The notes beneath the pieces were generated by a model. The model saw only the letters and a list, made by a program, of their open reading frames with translations. It ran no database searches and was not told the DNA's origin. Positions 60,911 through 64,000 of a stretch of 64,000 bases of DNA are shown here, piece by piece; the stretch's first letter is position 1, and the number at the start of each line of letters is the position of its first letter. Source of the stretch: UBA2336 sp964404445 (GTDB lineage: Bacteria; Bacteroidota; Bacteroidia; Cytophagales; Cyclobacteriaceae). The stretch spans positions 1-64,000 of the forward strand of contig CAYOJW010000005.1 in the NCBI GenBank assembly GCA_964404445.1, given 5' to 3'. The position numbers were made by a program, and so were the translations under genes.

Positions 60911-61252
60911 TTAGGCGGGGTTACAAAGACCGCCTTTTATGTCCTGAATCTGGCTTTCGAGAATATCAATATAGTCATCAATATTATCTACTTCATATTC
61001 GTTCATTAAATCCTGTACGAAATCGCACGACTTACCTTTTCTAACAGTTTTGATCAGTTTTTCACCGATAGCATCGATTTCGTTACATTCCGTATTTTCA
61101 TCGTATAATTCGAAAGAAAGGTTAATGTACTCAATAGCTACTTTTGAGCAACTAACTTTATCATCGTCACTACATGAAACCGAAGTGAACACTAACGTAG
61201 TGATGAACAATACAGACAAAAGCCGATTTACTGATAACATTTTGTTTTTCAT
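60911..61252 (-). CDS. Small uncharacterised lipoprotein
   Basis: A 113-residue protein with a lipoprotein signal (LLSVLFITTLVFTSVSCSDD, cysteine at C27). The mature part has several cysteines (VSCSKVA, NTECNEI, GKSCDFV, GGLCNPA), which could form two disulphides, and an acidic helical look. Family unknown. It is a single gene with its own terminator. Confidence 0.7.
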   Translation of the reverse strand: MKNKMLSVNRLLSVLFITTLVFTSVSCSDDDKVSCSKVAIEYINLSFELYDENTECNEIDAIGEKLIKTVRKGKSCDFVQDLMNEYEVDNIDDYIDILESQIQDIKGGLCNPA

Positions 61253-61395
61253 AGTTTGTTGTTTATGGGGTTAAAGTTTAATTAGTTAGTCTTAATGCAA
61301 AATATACATAGGAAGTAACCCTATGGGAACCAAAAGGTCATAAAAGCAAAAATCCAATCGAAAAAAATTTTGCAAATTATTCGATTGGATTTAAG

Positions 61396-61469
61396 CGGTC
61401 CGGACGGGACTCGAACCCGCGACCTCCTGCGTGACAGGCAGGCATTCTAACCAGCTGAACTACCGGACC
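61396..61469 (-). tRNA. tRNA-Asp (GTC)
   Basis: On the minus strand the sequence folds as a cloverleaf: acceptor GGTCCGG with CCGGACC, D-arm with GTTCAGCTGGTTAGAAT, anticodon stem CCTGC/GCAGG around CTGTCAC, and T-arm with GGTTCGAGTCC. The anticodon is GTC (61433-61435 on the complement), so it reads aspartate codons. The discriminator is G. The 3' CCA is not encoded. Confidence 0.97.
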
Positions 61470-61579
61470 ATTTTCTATTATTATGTCGCCAACTGCGGCA
61501 TATCCCTTATTTGGGAGCGCAAATATACCTGAATGGCCGTTTTATCCAAAATACCCACAAATAATTTTATAAAACATTC

Positions 61580-61900
61580 TTACCCTCCCTCATTGGTACG
61601 GTAGTCGATCGTTAGTTTTTTGATCATATCCGGGCTTAGCGAATCGGCATACAATCCATAAGCATCTACCAGCAAGCCCTTTACGCCAACGCTGGTGCTA
61701 ATGGCAAGCAAGATAGAACTGTCATCGGGATTGGTCATGCCTTCAAACCGGTGAACCTGATCGACATGAAATTCGACCGGAGTAAATTTCTGGTTCAACG
61801 AAGTGCATTCGATACACTCGGGTTGCAGGTTAAAATCGTGCACATAACCCACTTGTTGTAAGCCTTCAATAGCCTGTGAAAGTGTTTCATAAGTCTTCAT
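61580..61900 (-). CDS. Conserved 106-aa protein
   Basis: A small soluble protein, MKTYETLSQAIEGLQQVGYV onward, with cysteines in PECIECTS and the core FTPVEFHVDQVHRFEGMTNP. I recall this family in Bacteroidota databases under the label phosphoribosylpyrophosphate synthetase, but it has no PRPP-binding motif and is far too short, so I treat it as unknown. It starts 4 bp after the Dps stop, so the two are probably in one transcript and perhaps share a stress role. Confidence 0.75.
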   Translation of the reverse strand: MKTYETLSQAIEGLQQVGYVHDFNLQPECIECTSLNQKFTPVEFHVDQVHRFEGMTNPDDSSILLAISTSVGVKGLLVDAYGLYADSLSPDMIKKLTIDYRTNEGG

Positions 61901-61904
61901 CGCA

Positions 61905-62387
61905 TCAGGTTTGTTTGTTTAAAAAAGACGAGTACATCCACACAAGTTTTTCCTGTGCACGAATGTAGTCGCTCATCAGGGCGTTGGTTCCTTCATCATC
62001 GGCTTCGGCTGCCATTTTCAGGATTTCCCGCTCTTTCACGATCAATGTTTTAAAACCCGATAGAACATGCTCAACCGCTTTGCTGCCATCGGTAACGTTT
62101 TTCTTCTCTTTAATATCGGCAATCTTGATGTAATCGGAGTAACTGTGTTCGGGTGTATAGCCTAAGGTAAGAATACGCTCAGCAATTTCATCGATTTTCA
62201 ATAACGCATCGTTATACAGTTCTTCGAACTTGATGTGAAGCTCAAAAAACTTGTCGCCTTTAATATTCCAGTGAAAGCCGCGTGCGTTCATGTAAAACAC
62301 CTGGTAATTTGCCAACAGGTCGTTTAGCGCATAGGCTAATTTTTCAGTGAGCCTCACTTGTAATCCTATCTGATTTGTCTTTGCCAT
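61905..62387 (-). CDS. dps: Dps-type ferritin-like DNA-binding protein
   Basis: A 160-residue Dps family protein that oxidises and stores iron and protects DNA during stress. The interfacial ferroxidase residues are present: H39 and H51 (MNARGFHWNIKGDKFFELH), D66 and E70 (LKIDEIAERIL). The five-helix pattern and length are standard. It is followed in the same transcript by a conserved 106-aa gene. Confidence 0.95.
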   Translation of the reverse strand: MAKTNQIGLQVRLTEKLAYALNDLLANYQVFYMNARGFHWNIKGDKFFELHIKFEELYNDALLKIDEIAERILTLGYTPEHSYSDYIKIADIKEKKNVTDGSKAVEHVLSGFKTLIVKEREILKMAAEADDEGTNALMSDYIRAQEKLVWMYSSFLNKQT

Positions 62388-62434
62388 AGCTGAAACGATT
62401 TATTTTAAAAATACTATTTTAACGGTTTGAAAAC

Positions 62435-62608
62435 ATGAGTCGGTTACTGATCTATTGCATTATTATGGTTTTACTCAGCCCTGCGTGCGCCCCGGCAAAG
62501 GCCAGCGGATCGCGTGTGGTGGTAAAACCCAAAACACATAATCGCTTTTTTGTGAAAAAAAACGACCGTTACAAAAAGCGGACAAAATTAGTACGGATGA
62601 AATCGTAG
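62435..62608 (+). CDS. Small exported basic protein (57 aa)
   Basis: An ATG frame encodes MSRLLIYCIIMVLLSPACAP, a plausible signal sequence, followed by about 38 residues that are strongly basic (VVVKPKTHNRFFVKKNDRYK). The cysteine at position 18 is not in a perfect lipobox. The stop lies 3 bp from the convergent stop of the caspase gene, and the start is 47 bp from the divergent Dps start. Such placing favours a real gene, but no family is known to me. Confidence 0.5.
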   Translation: MSRLLIYCIIMVLLSPACAPAKASGSRVVVKPKTHNRFFVKKNDRYKKRTKLVRMKS

Positions 62609-62611
62609 TTT

Positions 62612-64000
62612 TTAATCCAGCTTAAAGTAGAAATCCCCCACAATATTGGAGTTTTCCCACGGGTTTTGTCGGTCGCCCGAATGTTTTAATACGCTGGCAC
62701 GAACTTCTTTAAACACCTGTTCGATGGTTTTGCCGGGCTTGTTCATGGCCTTGATTAACTCTTGCGTATATAATCCGTTCCGTCCGCTGCCATCGGATGC
62801 CACCGAACCGGGCGAAGTAGCATAGGCAATAAAGGCTCCCCTCGCCTTCTTCATTTCGCCCAATCCCTGACCATCGCCTGCCCCACGGGTTAATGAGGGG
62901 TAAGGGTTGTTGCGACAGGCATCCAGGATAACAATGTTCATCCGCGAATTGGTGTTTTCCATTTGCGTGAGCACCATTTTCTGGATCGGGAAACAATAAC
63001 GGGCGATGTCGTCCTGGTATTGCAGTTCGGCATCAACCGGTACAATATAATTTTCGTCATCGCTTTGCAAACCATGCCCGGCATAATAGAACAACCCTAC
63101 GGTTTGATCTTTTTCGCCCTGATTCAGTTTATCCCTAAACTTCATCATTTCGGCTCTGGTTTTGCCATAACTGGCATTGGTAATAAGCGTAACTTCAAAC
63201 CCAAGTTTTTGCAGCGATGCCGCAAAATCGGTGGCATCGTTTACCGGGTTTTTTAGCACACCAATACTTTTCGAATAAGCCGAATTACCAATTACCAGCG
63301 CATACCGTTTTTCACCTTTATACATTTCGGTTAATGAGGCTACAGCCGGTGTACTGACAACAGGCGTTGTTGCAACCGGTTGTTGAACGGTTTGCTTTTT
63401 TGTTTCGGTAGTACGGGTGTCAACAGCCGGTTGTTTTTTGTCGTCTTTTTTAGGCTCGTCCTTTTTAGGAGTACTGTTTGCCACGGGGTTGTTATTAACC
63501 GGTTTGTTTGCATTGCCCCCCGCCATCCGTTGCTGGATCATCCGGTCGATGGCATCGTTCGAACTGTTACCGGTTGTTGATGCAGGTTGGGTTTGGGGTT
63601 CTTTCTTTTCGGTGATTTTGGGTGATGGGGTTTCTTTCTTAGGTTGTTCTAAGGCCGGAGTTTTCTGGGTTGCCTTTCCGGCATCGGCTGTTGATGTTGC
63701 CGGAGTTGTTGTTACGTTACCCGGTTTGTTTGTTCCGTTAATTTGCGCGAGGGCCTGCGCGCGTTCGGCCAATATCTGGGTTTGGGAAGTCTTGTCGGAT
63801 TCGAGCGCTTTCAATGCCTGGTCGTATTCCTTAACAGCCCCGGCATAATCGTTTTGGCCGTTTAACGATTTAGCCAAAAACCAATGGATGTTACCTTTAT
63901 TGGGATGGTTCAGGCTGAGGCTTTGTTTTAAATCTTCTGAAGCGGCCGGGAAATCGTTGAGTTTAAAATACGACAGCCCCCGCCAGTAGTAACTATCGGC
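62612..64000 (-). CDS. TPR-caspase (metacaspase-like) protein, 5' end cut
   Basis: The frame runs open to the right edge, so the start is outside; at least 462 residues are present. An apparent start at 63877 is only a TTG inside the TPR region. From N to C: TPR repeats (YYWRGLSYFKLNDFPAASED and WFLAKSLNGQNDYAGAVKEY), a long low-complexity linker rich in T, P, K and Q, and a C14 caspase domain. The latter has KRYALVIGNSAYSKS, the catalytic His in GLFYYAGHGLQSD and the catalytic Cys in IVILDACRNNPYPS. Cleavage after basic residues is usual for this type. The role could be signalling or programmed death; this is inferred. Confidence 0.88.
   Translation of the reverse strand, partial: ADSYYWRGLSYFKLNDFPAASEDLKQSLSLNHPNKGNIHWFLAKSLNGQNDYAGAVKEYDQALKALESDKTSQTQILAERAQALAQINGTNKPGNVTTTPATSTADAGKATQKTPALEQPKKETPSPKITEKKEPQTQPASTTGNSSNDAIDRMIQQRMAGGNANKPVNNNPVANSTPKKDEPKKDDKKQPAVDTRTTETKKQTVQQPVATTPVVSTPAVASLTEMYKGEKRYALVIGNSAYSKSIGVLKNPVNDATDFAASLQKLGFEVTLITNASYGKTRAEMMKFRDKLNQGEKDQTVGLFYYAGHGLQSDDENYIVPVDAELQYQDDIARYCFPIQKMVLTQMENTNSRMNIVILDACRNNPYPSLTRGAGDGQGLGEMKKARGAFIAYATSPGSVASDGSGRNGLYTQELIKAMNKPGKTIEQVFKEVRASVLKHSGDRQNPWENSNIVGDFYFKLD

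Noticed and set aside
61580..61900. Phosphoribosylpyrophosphate synthetase
   Set aside because: Only 106 residues, no PRPP or ATP-binding motif.
1..64000. CRISPR arrays, insertion sequences, prophage and integrase genes
   Set aside because: No regularly spaced repeats, transposase motifs, phage structural genes or integrase were seen on reading both strands.

Overview
This 64 kb window is chromosomal DNA from a member of the Bacteroidota, most likely a Cytophagales-type organism. This rests on several things I can see: a short NuoG without the molybdopterin-like half, a long (672 aa) urocanate hydratase, an OmpA protein fused to TPR and PD40 repeats, FtsX-type permeases and SusC-plug-like repeats, and several -7 boxes of the Bacteroidota form TAnnTTTG. 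Genus cannot be decided from the sequence alone. No insertion sequence, prophage, CRISPR array or rRNA operon was found.

Layout. 0-13.6 kb, minus strand: a complete 14-gene complex I operon, nuoA to nuoN, followed by a CBS-domain gene. Most junctions are tight or overlapping, but four spacers of 67-74 bp each hold an inverted repeat. 13.8-17.9 kb: a DedA membrane protein, a compact plus-strand operon of three membrane proteins (DUF2157, DUF4401, GDYXXLXY) and a DUF1275 protein. 18-27.4 kb: an orphan FtsX-type permease, a plus-strand operon (DUF1684, a GreA-like small protein, a Pif1-type helicase, a lipoprotein), an acyl-CoA dehydrogenase/oxidase and a small lipoprotein. 27.5-34.8 kb: small and single genes, then a minus-strand group of RhlE-type RNA helicase, cold-shock protein and fatty-acid desaturase that reads as a cold-adaptation set, an ECF-like sigma factor and a thioesterase.

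34.9-49.7 kb: envelope and housekeeping genes: penicillin-binding protein 1A, OmpA/PD40 protein, ABC-F ATPase, a plug-repeat protein, a large TerB/FHA-like/ABCG fusion, a Prc-type protease and a membrane protein with a zinc ribbon. 49.8-55.7 kb: small genes, a MazG-like NTP pyrophosphatase, a beta carbonic anhydrase next to a SulP anion transporter (probably a bicarbonate uptake pair), tyrosyl-tRNA synthetase and an outer-membrane barrel. 55.8-64 kb: urocanate hydratase, patatin lipase and metallo-hydrolase in one tight minus-strand group, accA, a lipoprotein, tRNA-Asp, a small conserved protein, Dps, a small exported peptide and a TPR-caspase protein that runs off the right edge.

The most unusual items are: the hairpin-bearing spacers inside the nuo operon; the DUF2157/DUF4401/GDYXXLXY membrane trio; a secreted protein with two tandem SusC-plug-like repeats and no barrel; the nested palindromes before a 75-aa gene at 50.1 kb; and a possible structured leader at 30.06-30.24 kb. 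No computation was run. Domain assignments come from reading motifs, and family names are from memory.
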